From positions 4,077,001 through 4,141,000 of the forward strand of contig NZ_CP141048.1 in NCBI RefSeq assembly GCF_034627025.1: a stretch of 64,000 nucleotides of DNA. Reading direction: 5' to 3'. Within the stretch, counting starts at the first letter, position 1; every line of letters begins with the position of its first letter. Shown here piece by piece: positions 16,026-25,688 of the stretch. The position numbers and the translations under genes are program-made. The notes beneath the pieces are model-generated. The model did no database searches. It saw only the letters and a list, made by a program, of their open reading frames with translations, and had not been told where the DNA came from. The DNA comes from Microvirga lotononidis (lineage in GTDB: Bacteria > Pseudomonadota > Alphaproteobacteria > Rhizobiales > Beijerinckiaceae).

Positions 16026-18452
16026 ATGCCCAAGAAATCAAAGAACCTTGTCAGCCTCAACCATCTTCCGGGAATCCTTCTGGCCAGCGAGGCCGAATGC
16101 GAGCGCTGGATCGAGGCTGGGCTGATTCCGGTCGCCGAGCGGCGGACCTTCCAGAAGCGCGGTCGCACCTTCGAGGCGCCCATGTTCGATCCGGAGGTGG
16201 TCGCGCAGCTTTCGGCCGAGGTGCCCGCATGGCGGGAGCAGAGTGGCGAGACCCTGAAGAGCGGCTCCCGCCCATCCCGGAGCGGCGAGCCGCAGCCTGC
16301 GGATGACGCCGCCCATCGGCGTCGACAGAGCGTCCTCGCGCCGGTCCGGCGGAATACGGGGCTCTACGTCGCCGAGGACATCCGGAGGATCGAACGCGGT
16401 CCCTGGAAGCCGGAGCGCGTCTTCGCGGGCTATCGGGCCGTGTTCAGCAAGCCGTTGCAGATCCTGCCGGACGGCGCTCTGATCGACATTGCCGTCGAGT
16501 ATTCCTTTCCCGAGCCTCTCGAGGTGGCGGCAGTGGTGCTTGCGCCCGCGCGTGTCGAGCGTAACGAACTCGCGGCGGCGTCGGAGGCTCTCGAAGCCAG
16601 GCTCGTCGCGCTCCGGGACGCAGTCTTCGAGGCCTGCGAACAGGAAGTGGCAAGCTGGCGCGATGAGCTCGAAACCTATCTCGACGCCTTCGAAGACGCG
16701 GGCGAGCGTCAGGCGATCCTTGGCGGCATTCAAGCGGCCATCGAAAAACTCGACCGCATCCAGGCCTCCGACAAGGGCGGGCCGGCCGGGGTGGGGCGCC
16801 GATTGCGCCAGAAGCTCGACGATTACCGCTCGAAGGCGGCCGCGAGGCGGCTTCGGCACCTGCGCGAAGCGCAGATCCGCGAAGCCTCGGGCTACGAGCG
16901 CTATGCGGCCATCTTCCCCGTCGCCCGTTCCCTCGATCGCCGCTTCCTCTTCCTCGCCGGGCCGACCAATTCGGGCAAGACCCATGAGGCTCTCAGATTG
17001 GCAGGAGAAGCGGAAACCGCCGAGATCCTGTCGCCCCTGCGGCTCCTGGCGCTCGAACATTACGAGCGCCTGAGCGGGGAAGGTTTCGCGGCCGGCATGA
17101 TCACGGGCGAGGAGCGGGTTCTGCCGGAGGGCGCGACCCATATCGCCCGCACGATCGAGACGCTGGATCTCCACCGGGTCGTGGATGTCTGCGTGATCGA
17201 CGAGGTGCAGATGCTGGGCGATCCGAGCCGCGGCTGGGCCTGGACCCAGGCGATGGTCGGAGCGCCCGCGAAGCTCGTGGTGCTGACCGGCGCGCCGGAG
17301 GCGATCCCCTTGGTGGAGCATCTGCTCGCCATGACCGGCGAGCCGCTGGAGGTGAAGATCCTCAAGCGCAAGGGCAAGCTGCGTGTCGAAGGCGTCCCGG
17401 CCAATCTCAACAAGCTCACCCGCGGCGATGCCGTCGTGGCCTTCACTCGCCGCGCGGTGCACGATCTGCGCACGCGCCTCGTCGCATCGGGACGCACGGT
17501 CGCGACCGTGTACGGGGCGCTCGGACCTGAAGTCCGCCGGGCCGAGGCCGCGCGCTTCCGCAATGGCGAGGCGGAGATCCTCGTGGCGACCGATGCCATC
17601 GGCATGGGTTTGAACATCGGGCCGCTCAGGAGGGTGGTCTTCTCGACCCTGCGCAAGTTCGACGGCGTGCGCGAGCGCCAGCTGTCAGCGATGGAGATCA
17701 AGCAGATCGCCGGCCGGGCAGGGCGCTTCGGCCATCACGACGAAGGTCTCGTGACGGCGCTGCCGGAGGCGGGCGCTTACGCGCAGGTCGAGTCCGTCGT
17801 TCGCAATGCGCTCAACGGCGATGCCGCGAAGCTGCGGGGCAAGGCTTATGTCCGCCCGAATCAGGAGACCGTGCTGTCGGCCAGCGAGGTGTTGCAGACG
17901 GACCGCCTCGGCCGCGTGCTGCGGCACCTGTACGACACGCTCGTGGCCGGGCACCCGGATCTGCGCATGGCCGACATGGACGAGATGATCGAGCTGGCAT
18001 CGCTCCTCGATACGGTGGACATGCCGATCCTCGATCGCCTGTCCTACGCGATGGCGCCCGTCGACGGGCGTGAGCAGTTGGCGGTCGAACTGCTCATCGA
18101 CTGGGCGCGTCAGCACGCCCGGGACGGGCGGGTGCGTGCGCCCGATTTCGGCATCAACACCGATCTTCTGAAGCTCGAGGCGCGCGTGAAGATCGCCACG
18201 AGCTGGCTCTGGCTCGCCCAGCGCTATCCGGCCGTCTTCGAGGACATGGAGACGGTGGTCGACCTGCGTGCGAGCCTCAATGCGAAGATCGAAGAGAAGC
18301 TTGTCGCCACCTCCGTGTCCCAACGGCGCAAGCCGGACGAAAAGTCCCGGCGCGACAGAGGCAAGAAGCCAAATAAGCAGCGCAAGAACCGGCGCGGCTG
18401 GGCTGAAACAGATGTCGCTGAGGCGGAGCCCTCTCGCGTGAGAGGGCGGTAA
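16026..18452 (+). CDS. Suv3-like DExH RNA helicase
   Basis: 808 residues related to mitochondrial degradosome helicase SUPV3L1/Suv3, a group shared with alphaproteobacteria. After an N-terminal region of about 300 residues, Walker A is GPTNSGKTH (about 312-320), motif II is DEVQML (in VCVIDEVQMLGDPSRGWAW), and the second RecA-like lobe has VATDAIGMGLNIG and the arginine-finger motif QIAGRAGRFG. The C-terminal region is helical and ends in a very basic tail (RRDRGKKPNKQRKNRRG), likely to bind RNA. Expected role: ATP-driven 3'-5' RNA unwinding in RNA turnover; no exoribonuclease gene is adjacent. Start at ATG 16026. Confidence 0.92.
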   Translation: MPKKSKNLVSLNHLPGILLASEAECERWIEAGLIPVAERRTFQKRGRTFEAPMFDPEVVAQLSAEVPAWREQSGETLKSGSRPSRSGEPQPADDAAHRRRQSVLAPVRRNTGLYVAEDIRRIERGPWKPERVFAGYRAVFSKPLQILPDGALIDIAVEYSFPEPLEVAAVVLAPARVERNELAAASEALEARLVALRDAVFEACEQEVASWRDELETYLDAFEDAGERQAILGGIQAAIEKLDRIQASDKGGPAGVGRRLRQKLDDYRSKAAARRLRHLREAQIREASGYERYAAIFPVARSLDRRFLFLAGPTNSGKTHEALRLAGEAETAEILSPLRLLALEHYERLSGEGFAAGMITGEERVLPEGATHIARTIETLDLHRVVDVCVIDEVQMLGDPSRGWAWTQAMVGAPAKLVVLTGAPEAIPLVEHLLAMTGEPLEVKILKRKGKLRVEGVPANLNKLTRGDAVVAFTRRAVHDLRTRLVASGRTVATVYGALGPEVRRAEAARFRNGEAEILVATDAIGMGLNIGPLRRVVFSTLRKFDGVRERQLSAMEIKQIAGRAGRFGHHDEGLVTALPEAGAYAQVESVVRNALNGDAAKLRGKAYVRPNQETVLSASEVLQTDRLGRVLRHLYDTLVAGHPDLRMADMDEMIELASLLDTVDMPILDRLSYAMAPVDGREQLAVELLIDWARQHARDGRVRAPDFGINTDLLKLEARVKIATSWLWLAQRYPAVFEDMETVVDLRASLNAKIEEKLVATSVSQRRKPDEKSRRDRGKKPNKQRKNRRGWAETDVAEAEPSRVRGR

Positions 18453-18455
18453 GGA

Positions 18456-19625
18456 TTAGGCAGAAAGCTCCTGTTCAACGAGCGCAACCCAGAACGCCAC
18501 GCCGGTCGGGATCGCGTTGTCGTTGAAGTCGTAGGCGGTGTTGTGATGCAGCGCTCCGTCGACGGCGGGACCGTTCCCGAGCCAGACATAGGCGCCGGGC
18601 GCGGCCTCTCCGAAGAAGGCGAAATCGTCACCGGCCGTCGAAGGCTCGAAATCCGTCACCACCTTGGACCCACACACGGCCTGCGCGGCCTTGAGCGCCC
18701 GCGCCGTCGCGTCCGCATCGTTGACAACCGGTGGAATGCGGCGGCGGAATTCGTATGAGACCTCGATGCCGAACATCGCAGCGACGCCCCGCGCCAGCCG
18801 CTCGATCTCCGCTTCGAGCTGGTCGCGTACGTGTGCGGAATAGGCCCGCGCCGTTCCGCCGATCTCCACGACATCGGGAATGACGTTGAGGGCCCGCGGA
18901 TCGCCCGCCTGGATGGAACAGGCGCTCACGACGGCAGGCTGCAACGGATTGATCACCCGTCCCACGATGGTCTGAAGGGCCGAGAGGAAATAGCCGCTCG
19001 CCGTGATCGGGTCCTTGCCCAAATGCGGCTTCGCGCCGTGGGTGCCGATTCCCTTGAACGTCACGAACCATGTATCGGACGAGGCCAGCTGGGGGCCGAC
19101 TGTGACGGCCATCTCGTCGATCGCCAGGCCCGGCATGTTGTGCAGGCCGTAGACCGCATCGCAGGGAAAAAGGTCGAAAAGCCCGTCTTCAACCATTCTC
19201 TTCGCCCCGCCGCGACCTTCCTCGGCAGGCTGGAATATGAAATGCACCGTGCCGGAGAAGTTGCGGCTGCGAGCCAAGTGACGGGCCGCTCCGAGGAGCA
19301 GGGTCGTGTGCCCGTCGTGACCGCAGGCATGCATCTTCCCGGCGAATTTCGATTTGTAGGGACGCTCCGCCTGTTCCGGCATGGCGAGCGCGTCCATGTC
19401 GGCGCGAAGGCCGATGGTCCGCGTCCCGCTGCCCACTTTAAGGGTTCCGACGACGCCTGTCTCGCCCAATCCCCGTTGCACGCTGAGGCCCGCCTCTTCC
19501 AGAAGCGAGGCGACGATCCCGCTGGTGCGCTCCTCCTCGAATCCCAGCTCCGGGTGAGCGTGCAGGTCTTGGCGGAGGCTCCTCAGGAATGGTAGGTCGG
19601 CCTGGATGAGGTCCGGAAGAGGCAT
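18456..19625 (-). CDS. M20 family amidohydrolase (hippurate hydrolase/N-acyl-amino-acid hydrolase-like)
   Basis: About 389 residues of the M20D metallopeptidase group, which hydrolyse N-acyl or N-benzoyl amino acids and related amides. Visible features are the N-terminal LRQDLHAHPELGFEE, the metal-site stretch MHACGHDGHTT, the catalytic Glu pair in FQPAEEGRGG, a dimerisation domain around HGAKPH, and the C-terminal ALHHNTAYDFND with the last metal ligand His. Start at ATG 19625; the frame is open further upstream but conservation begins there. It is divergent from the phosphoribosyltransferase gene, 98 bases away, and might belong functionally to the scavenging cluster. Substrate cannot be assigned from sequence. 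Confidence 0.92.
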   Translation of the reverse strand: MPLPDLIQADLPFLRSLRQDLHAHPELGFEEERTSGIVASLLEEAGLSVQRGLGETGVVGTLKVGSGTRTIGLRADMDALAMPEQAERPYKSKFAGKMHACGHDGHTTLLLGAARHLARSRNFSGTVHFIFQPAEEGRGGAKRMVEDGLFDLFPCDAVYGLHNMPGLAIDEMAVTVGPQLASSDTWFVTFKGIGTHGAKPHLGKDPITASGYFLSALQTIVGRVINPLQPAVVSACSIQAGDPRALNVIPDVVEIGGTARAYSAHVRDQLEAEIERLARGVAAMFGIEVSYEFRRRIPPVVNDADATARALKAAQAVCGSKVVTDFEPSTAGDDFAFFGEAAPGAYVWLGNGPAVDGALHHNTAYDFNDNAIPTGVAFWVALVEQELSA

Positions 19626-19723
19626 CGTGCTGTCGTCCTGATAGGGTCGGTGAAGCGTGTTCGATAGCGCGGTGGCGGCCGGGTCACAATCGTTCAGTGT
19701 CGTCAGATTGGAAGATGTGAGCC

Positions 19724-20410
19724 ATGCAGCCCCATGATTTCTGGCAGGAGATTCATCCGCCGGGCACCTTCGAGCGGCTGCCGGACGAAGGGCATCGCGG
19801 GTTCTTTCCGGCAGAGTTCGAGGATGGGCGCCAGCTGCGTCTTCCCATCCGCGAATTGGCCGATGGGAAGCATGCCCTGGCATCCCTCATCATCAATCAG
19901 GCCGGCTTCGCCGTCGAAGAGGCCCTGTGCGCTGGCCTTGCCGAGAAGGTCCACGCCTTCGAGCCGGAGGTGGTGCTCGGCTTGCCGACCCTCGGCCTCA
20001 CGCTGGCAGGCGGCACGGCAAAGAAGCTGGGACATAGCCGCTACGTCCCCTTCGGGACATCACGCAAGTTCTGGTATCGGGAGGAGCTCTCCGTCCCGAT
20101 GAGTTCCATCACCAGCCCCGAGCAGGTGAAGCGACTGTATCTCGACCCGCGCATGCTGCCGCTGATCGAGAACCGGCGGGTGCTGCTCGTGGACGACGTG
20201 ATCAGCAGCGGGCGCTCCATCGTCGCGGCCTTGAAGCTGCTGGCTTCCTGCGGGGTCAATCCGGTCGCCATCGGGGCGGCGATGCTGCAGTCGAACGCCT
20301 GGGAGGAGCCGGTTTCGTCCATCTATTCCCATTCGCCGGACCGGGTGGTGGGCGTGCTGCGAACTCCCCGGCTGAAGCGAGCACCGGCAGGCGGATGGAT
20401 TCCCGAGTAG
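19724..20410 (+). CDS. Phosphoribosyltransferase
   Basis: 228 residues. The PRPP-binding loop is VLLVDDVISSGRS (about residues 152-164), preceded by the PRT-fold GLPTLGLTLAGGTA loop. The N-terminal extension (about 1-70, HDFWQEIHPPGTF) is not that of apt, hpt or pyrE as I know them. Family knowledge: PRTases join PRPP to a purine, pyrimidine or orotate. Its place at the head of an importer, two deaminases and a nucleoside hydrolase supports nucleobase salvage, which is inference. It is separated by 189 bases from the solute-binding protein gene and may have its own promoter. Confidence 0.85.
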   Translation: MQPHDFWQEIHPPGTFERLPDEGHRGFFPAEFEDGRQLRLPIRELADGKHALASLIINQAGFAVEEALCAGLAEKVHAFEPEVVLGLPTLGLTLAGGTAKKLGHSRYVPFGTSRKFWYREELSVPMSSITSPEQVKRLYLDPRMLPLIENRRVLLVDDVISSGRSIVAALKLLASCGVNPVAIGAAMLQSNAWEEPVSSIYSHSPDRVVGVLRTPRLKRAPAGGWIPE

Positions 20411-20599
20411 GCCGCTCTTCATTTTGCGAATTTTTTGAGCAGAAAGACGAGAAGGTGCGCAGAGTCCTCAGCCGGCAGGGCTTCCCCGAGCCCATGGTTG
20501 TGTTAATGCGTGGTGCCAATAGGGCAGCGATTGCCCCGTAAAGGGTATCGGCATCCCATATCCTCGGCTGTGAAACAATGGAACCCAGGAGAGTCTGAG

Positions 20600-21640
20600 A
20601 TGGTAGGGCGTTGGCGCAAACCGGTTGCGAGCATGGCATTGGCTCTGGCGGCATTGTCCGCGGCTCCCGCCATGGCGCAAAACAAGACCCTCACGATCTC
20701 CTGGTGGGGCTTCAACGGCGACAAGCTCGAAGAAATCATCCTCAAGCCGTTTCGCGCCCAGTGCGGCTGCGACCTGGTCTTCGAGACGGGCAACAACGCC
20801 GACCGCCTGAACAAGATCAAGATCCGCGGCGGCGGTGGCGTCGATGTCGTGTACCTGACCGACAGCTATTCGCAGCTCGGCATCCAGGAGGGCCTGTTCC
20901 AGCCGGTCGATCGCGCGAAGGTCCCCAACATCAACGGCATCTACGATATCGCCAAGGAGCCGCAGGGCAAGTTCGGGCCGGCCTACACCGTCGGCCGCGT
21001 CGGCATCATCTACGACAGCGCCAAGGTTTCGGCGCCGATCACCTCCTGGAACGACCTGTGGCGGGACGATCTCAAGCGCCGCGTCTCTCTGCCCGGCATC
21101 ACCACGACGGCCGGTCCGATGACGGTTCTGGTCGCTGCCAGCAAGGCTGGCGTCGATCCCTACAAGGACGAGAGCGCGGCCTTCAAGGCTCTGGATCAGC
21201 TGAAGCCCAACGTAGTGAAGAACTACAACACCGGCTCGGAGCTCGTGAACCTGTTCTCGACCGGCGAAGTCTCCGTGGCCATGGCGCAGGACTTCACCCT
21301 CGCCCAGATCCAGGCGGCGGTGCCGACCGTGCGGTGGGCCGAACTGAAGGAGGGCGATTACGCCACCCTCAACACGGTGAACATCGCCAAGGGCGCGGCG
21401 AACCCGGAGCTAGCGCATCAGTTCATCAACTTTATCCTCGACCCCAAGATCCAGCAGACGCTCGCCGAGCGGGGAGTGGACGCTCCCGTCGCCACGGCCG
21501 TGCAGCTGACGCCGGAGCAGGCCTCCCGCTGGACCTATGGCCAGAAGATGATCTCGTCGCTCAGGCGTCTCGATTACGAGAAGCTGAACGCGGCCAAGAC
21601 CGACTGGCTCGATGCCTGGAGCGAGGTCTTCGGGAAGTAA
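20600..21640 (+). CDS. ABC transporter substrate-binding protein (polyamine-type family)
   Basis: About 346 residues. A Sec signal peptide (basic GRWRKP, hydrophobic ASMALALAALSAAP, cleavage near AMAQ) precedes a family 1/PotD-like periplasmic binding protein: TISWWGFNGDKLEEII, GGGGVDVVYLTDSYSQL, GRVGIIYDSAKV, SWNDLWRDDLKRRV and a C-terminal AHQFINFILDPKIQQ. Related proteins bind spermidine, putrescine, thiamine or iron. The operon context (salvage enzymes) makes a nucleobase or nucleoside ligand more likely here; that is inference. Start at ATG 20600, preceded by AGGAGAG. Confidence 0.9.
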   Translation: MVGRWRKPVASMALALAALSAAPAMAQNKTLTISWWGFNGDKLEEIILKPFRAQCGCDLVFETGNNADRLNKIKIRGGGGVDVVYLTDSYSQLGIQEGLFQPVDRAKVPNINGIYDIAKEPQGKFGPAYTVGRVGIIYDSAKVSAPITSWNDLWRDDLKRRVSLPGITTTAGPMTVLVAASKAGVDPYKDESAAFKALDQLKPNVVKNYNTGSELVNLFSTGEVSVAMAQDFTLAQIQAAVPTVRWAELKEGDYATLNTVNIAKGAANPELAHQFINFILDPKIQQTLAERGVDAPVATAVQLTPEQASRWTYGQKMISSLRRLDYEKLNAAKTDWLDAWSEVFGK

Positions 21641-21650
21641 CCCTGCCATC

Positions 21651-22499
21651 ATGACAGCAAGACATTTCTGGCGCCGGAACGGCGCAACCGGGTGGGCGCT
21701 GACAGCGCCCGCCACTCTCGCGGTGATCGGGTTCCTGATCGTGCCCATCGGGGCCGTGATCGCGGGGACCTTCATGGATCCGCGGGGGATCTTCGCGCCC
21801 TACATCTCGTATTTCAACAGCGGCTTCCGCACGACCGTTCTGTTCCGAACGCTGCAGATCTCGGCCCTGACGACGATCATCTCGCTGATCTTCGGCTTCA
21901 TGACCGCCTATGTGGTGTCGCGGGCTCCGGGCAAGGTGAAGAGCCTGCTCATCGTCGCGGCGGTCTTTCCGCTCCTCACCGGCGTCGTGGTCCGCGCCTT
22001 CGCGTGGCTCATCATCCTAGGCCGCAACGGCATCCTGAACCAGACCCTTCTGGCGCTCGGCATCGTCAACGAGCCGCTCGAGATGCTCTACACGCAGGGC
22101 GCCGTCATCGTCGGGATGGTGTATCTCTTCGTGCCGCTGATGGTGTTGTCCCTGGTCGGTGTTCTGGAGAACATCCCCAGGGATGTGCTTCAGGCCTCCT
22201 CGTCCCTCGGTGCATCGCCGGTGGCGACCTTCTGGCAGGTGCTGCTGCCGCTCGCCGTGCCGGGGCTCATCGTCGGTGCCGTGCTGGTCTTCACCGGCAG
22301 CTTCACGGCCTACGCCACCCCGCAACTTCTGGGCGGAGAGCGTCAGACGGTTCTCGCGACCCTGCTTCAGCAGCGCGCCATGGTGTCCTTCGACTGGGTC
22401 GGCGCCTCGACCATCGCGGCGATCATGACGGTGATCACCATCACCATCGTCCTCGCCATGAGCCACATCGCCCGCCGCATCAACCCCATGGCCACGTGA
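21651..22499 (+). CDS. ABC transporter permease (PotB-like)
   Basis: About 282 residues with six predicted membrane helices, beginning GWALTAPATLAVIGFLIVP. The cytoplasmic EAA-like loop that contacts the ATPase is about residues 178-200 (QASSSLGASPVATFWQVLLP). It pairs with the following permease to form the channel of the importer. Start at ATG 21651, 10 bases after the binding-protein stop; upstream codons in the frame overlap that gene and are unlikely. The stop shares one base with the next start (TGATG arrangement), typical of a single operon. Confidence 0.93.
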   Translation: MTARHFWRRNGATGWALTAPATLAVIGFLIVPIGAVIAGTFMDPRGIFAPYISYFNSGFRTTVLFRTLQISALTTIISLIFGFMTAYVVSRAPGKVKSLLIVAAVFPLLTGVVVRAFAWLIILGRNGILNQTLLALGIVNEPLEMLYTQGAVIVGMVYLFVPLMVLSLVGVLENIPRDVLQASSSLGASPVATFWQVLLPLAVPGLIVGAVLVFTGSFTAYATPQLLGGERQTVLATLLQQRAMVSFDWVGASTIAAIMTVITITIVLAMSHIARRINPMAT

Positions 22500-23287
22500 T
22501 GTCCGACAGACCTCATCCCATCCTCATCGTCGTGACGGCCCTGGTCTATCTCTTCCTGATGCTGCCGCTCGTCATCGTGGTCGGCGCGGCGCTCAGCGAC
22601 ACGACGTATCTGACCTTCCCGCCGCAGGGCCTCTCTCTGCGCTGGTTCTACAACATCTTCGAGATCAGCGCCTTCCGGCGGACCATCGTGACGAGTCTGC
22701 AGATCGCCTTCCTGGGTACGATGATCGCGCTCCTGATCGGCATTCCGGCCGCCTATGCGCTCAACCGCTTCCGGGTCGAACTGCCGAAATGGCTCGGCAC
22801 CCTGTTCGTGCTGCCGATCCTCGTGCCCGAGATTGTGTTCGGCTTCGCTCTGCTGAAATCGTTCACGGTCGGAACGGGAGCGCCGATCTTCCTGGCGCTG
22901 CTCATCGGCCATACGCTCATCGTGCTGCCCTACGTGGTGCGGGTGATCAGCGCCAGTCTCGCGTCCTTCGACTTCTCCATCGAGGAGGCGGCGATCAGCC
23001 TCGGCAGCGCGCCCGTGAAGACCTTCTTCACGATCGTCCTGCCGAATGTCAGGGGAGGGGTGATCGCGGCGTTCATCCTCGCCTTCATCACGTCGCTCAA
23101 CGACGTGTCCGTGTCGCTCTTCCTGACCGGACCGGGCATCAGCACCCTGCCGATCCAGATCCTGGCGCATGTCGAGCAGTTCTTCGATCCCACGGTCGCG
23201 TCCGTCTCCGTCCTTCTGATGTTCCTCACCGTGGCCGTGATGGCCATCGTCGAGCGGACGCTCGGCCTCACCTTTCTTGCGAAGTGA
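22499..23287 (+). CDS. ABC transporter permease (PotC-like)
   Basis: About 262 residues, six membrane helices, first one ILIVVTALVYLFLMLPLVIVV. The EAA-like coupling loop is EEAAISLGSAPVKTFFTIVLP (about residues 160-180). It forms the second half of the importer channel. The start ATG at 22499 overlaps the preceding stop by one base. The 3' end abuts or overlaps the ATPase gene. The sequence is close in layout to spermidine/putrescine PotC but that does not fix the substrate. Confidence 0.93.
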   Translation: MSDRPHPILIVVTALVYLFLMLPLVIVVGAALSDTTYLTFPPQGLSLRWFYNIFEISAFRRTIVTSLQIAFLGTMIALLIGIPAAYALNRFRVELPKWLGTLFVLPILVPEIVFGFALLKSFTVGTGAPIFLALLIGHTLIVLPYVVRVISASLASFDFSIEEAAISLGSAPVKTFFTIVLPNVRGGVIAAFILAFITSLNDVSVSLFLTGPGISTLPIQILAHVEQFFDPTVASVSVLLMFLTVAVMAIVERTLGLTFLAK

Positions 23288-23292
23288 TTTCC

Positions 23293-24357
23293 GTGACACA
23301 GCCTCTCGATATCAACGCCGTTTCCGCCCATTACGGAACGACCAAGGTTCTCGAAGACCTCTCGCTCTCGGTCCAAGCCGGCGAACTCGTCTCCCTTCTC
23401 GGGGCCAGCGGCTGTGGCAAGACCACCACCTTGCGCCTCATCGCCGGGTTCCTGTCGCCGACGAGCGGCTCGATCTCCCTCGGCGGGCGCGACCTGACGC
23501 GGCTGCCGACGCACAAGCGCGACATCGGCCTCGTCTTCCAGAACTACGCCCTGTTCCCGCACCTGTCGGTTCTCGACAACGTCGCCTTCGGCCTCAAGCA
23601 GCGCGGCATCGGCCCTGCCCAGCGTCGCAAGCGGGCGCTGGCCATGCTGGAGCGCGTCGGGCTCGCGGCCCTGGCGGATCGCGCCCCGGGAGCGCTCTCG
23701 GGCGGCCAGAAGCAGCGTGTGGCGCTCGCGCGCGCGCTCGTGATCGAGCCGCCACTTCTCATGTTCGACGAGCCGCTCTCCAACCTGGATGCCAAGCTCA
23801 GGGTCGACATGCGCGTCGAGATCCGTCAGTTGCAGCGCGCCAACGGCACCACCTCGGTCTATGTCACGCACGACCAAGAAGAGGCCTTCTCGATCTCCGA
23901 CCGCGTCGCCATCATGAGCGCCGGGCGGCTCATGCAGTTCGACAGGCCGGAGGTGCTCTACAGGCGGCCTGCCAACACCTTCGTGGCCCGTTTCGTCGGC
24001 TTCGAGAACGTCATCCCGTTCAACGTCGTGGTGCGGGACGGCGATGACGTGACGGCGGAGACGGCTGGGCTGCGGCTGCGCCTCTCGCAGAGCCTGTTCG
24101 GCTCCATCCCCGACACGTTCCTGCTCGCGACGCGGCCCGATGGACTGATGGTGTCCCCTGACGCGGCCGCCGAGGGACTGCCGGCCCAGCTGGGCCTGAG
24201 GACCTATCTCGGCCGCGCCTATCAATACCAGTGCGAGACGGCAGCCGGTCGCCTCATCGCCAATGGCAGCCTCACGAATCCGCTGAAATCGGGCGCGAGC
24301 GTGAAGCTCGTGCCGGTGCCGGAGCAATGCACCATCCTGGCGTCCGAGGAAGACTGA
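23293..24357 (+). CDS. ABC transporter ATP-binding protein
   Basis: About 354 residues. Walker A GASGCGKTT, Q-loop in VFQNYALFPHLSVLDNV, signature LSGGQKQRVALARAL, Walker B LLMFDEPLSNLDAKL and switch His in VTHDQEEAF. The C-terminal region (about 240-354) is a TOBE-type regulatory domain as in PotA/MalK importers. It powers the importer encoded by the three preceding genes. The start is GTG: 23293 gives MTQPLDINAV; GTG 23284, overlapping the permease stop, is an alternative. The amidohydrolase start follows the stop by two bases. Confidence 0.93.
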   Translation: MTQPLDINAVSAHYGTTKVLEDLSLSVQAGELVSLLGASGCGKTTTLRLIAGFLSPTSGSISLGGRDLTRLPTHKRDIGLVFQNYALFPHLSVLDNVAFGLKQRGIGPAQRRKRALAMLERVGLAALADRAPGALSGGQKQRVALARALVIEPPLLMFDEPLSNLDAKLRVDMRVEIRQLQRANGTTSVYVTHDQEEAFSISDRVAIMSAGRLMQFDRPEVLYRRPANTFVARFVGFENVIPFNVVVRDGDDVTAETAGLRLRLSQSLFGSIPDTFLLATRPDGLMVSPDAAAEGLPAQLGLRTYLGRAYQYQCETAAGRLIANGSLTNPLKSGASVKLVPVPEQCTILASEED

Positions 24358-24359
24358 CG

Positions 24360-25685
24360 ATGGCTGCGATCCTCATCCAGAACGCCTGCCTGCTTCCCAT
24401 CGACGAGGCCATGAGCATCATCGATCGGGGATGGATGCACGTCGAGAACGGCACGATTCAGGCGATCGGCTCCGGCGAGCCGCCACGGATCGAGGGAGCC
24501 GAACTCATCGACGTCGATGGTAACGTGATCATGCCCGGCATGGTCAATCCCCATGCCCATCTGGCCATGACCTTGTTCCGCGGCCTCGGCGAGGACGTGG
24601 ACGACCGGCTGTTCCGCTACGTCTTGCCTATGGAGCGCAAGTTCGTCTCGCCCGAGATGGTGCGCGTCGGGACGCTGCTCGGGGCGCTTGAATCCATCGA
24701 GGCCGGCGTCACCACCATCGCCGACATGTACTATTACGAGACGGAGGTCGGGCGCGCCCTGGACCAGGCGGGTCTGCGCGGCGTGGTCGGCCAGACCCTC
24801 GCGACCTTCGATCCGCCGGATCACAAGACGATCGATCAGGGCTTCGCCCTCGTGGAGGATCTCGTGTCCGAGTTCTCCGGGCACGAGCGCATCGTGCCGT
24901 CCATTGCGCCCCACGCTCCCTATTCGACCGACATCGACGTGATGGCCCGCGTCGCCCGCTGGGCCGAGGATCATCCAGATGTTCCGGTGCAGCTCCATCT
25001 CGCCGAGATGGACAGCGAGATGGAATGGTGCCGGAAGAACCACGGGCTTCGGCCCGTTGCGGTCGTCGAGAAGGCGGGACTTCTGCGCCCGGGCCTGATC
25101 GCTGCGCATTGTCTGCATATCGATCCGTTCGAGATCGAGCGGATGGCGAAGGCGGATGTACGGGTGGCGCACAATGCCCGCTCGAATGCGAAGGCGGGGC
25201 GCGGCATCGCGCCCATCGAGGCCATGCGCGCCGCCGGCATCAAGGTCGGCATCGCCACCGACGGGCCGATGAGCGGCAACACCCTCGACCTGTTCAGCCA
25301 GTTCGGTCCTGTCTCCATGTTCCAGAAGCTGCTCGGCCACAGCCGCAAACCCATGCCGGCCGCGCAGGTGATCCGCATGGCGACCCTGGAAGGCGCTCAG
25401 GTGCTCGGCCTCGACAGCCGCATCGGTTCGCTCGAGCCGGGCAAGCAGGCCGATCTCATCCGAATCGACCTGTCGGCCCCGCGCATGCAGCCGATTTACG
25501 ACATCTACGCCACGCTCGTGTTCTCAGCGATGCCTGTCGACGTGCAGGACGTGATGGTCGGCGGTCGTTGGATCATGCGCGGGCGCAAGGTCGAGAGCCT
25601 GGAGCGCAAGGAGATCCTGCGCGACGCGGGCCAGATCGCAACGGCGTTCAAGGCCGAGATGGCCCGGATCGACGCCGCCGGGTGA
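24360..25685 (+). CDS. TRZ/ATZ family amidohydrolase (MTA/SAH or nucleobase deaminase-like)
   Basis: 441 residues of the amidohydrolase superfamily, COG0402 branch. Metal ligands are His65 and His67 in NPHAHLAMTLFRGL, His in VQLHLAEMDSE, His in IAAHCLHID, and Asp in IATDGPMSGNTLD. The small N- and C-terminal beta-domain segments are present (VENGTIQAIGSG; GGRWIMRGRKV). Relatives deaminate S-adenosylhomocysteine, methylthioadenosine, guanine, cytosine or pterins, or dechlorinate triazines; the exact substrate cannot be read from motifs. It directly follows the importer ATPase, so imported compound is probably its substrate. The next gene is convergent with only three bases between stops. Confidence 0.9.
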   Translation: MAAILIQNACLLPIDEAMSIIDRGWMHVENGTIQAIGSGEPPRIEGAELIDVDGNVIMPGMVNPHAHLAMTLFRGLGEDVDDRLFRYVLPMERKFVSPEMVRVGTLLGALESIEAGVTTIADMYYYETEVGRALDQAGLRGVVGQTLATFDPPDHKTIDQGFALVEDLVSEFSGHERIVPSIAPHAPYSTDIDVMARVARWAEDHPDVPVQLHLAEMDSEMEWCRKNHGLRPVAVVEKAGLLRPGLIAAHCLHIDPFEIERMAKADVRVAHNARSNAKAGRGIAPIEAMRAAGIKVGIATDGPMSGNTLDLFSQFGPVSMFQKLLGHSRKPMPAAQVIRMATLEGAQVLGLDSRIGSLEPGKQADLIRIDLSAPRMQPIYDIYATLVFSAMPVDVQDVMVGGRWIMRGRKVESLERKEILRDAGQIATAFKAEMARIDAAG

Positions 25686-25688
25686 TCC

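Noticed and set aside
20600..24357. Calling the ABC importer a spermidine/putrescine transporter
   Set aside because: The family match is real but broad; the surrounding enzymes argue for a nucleobase or nucleoside, so no pot gene names were used.
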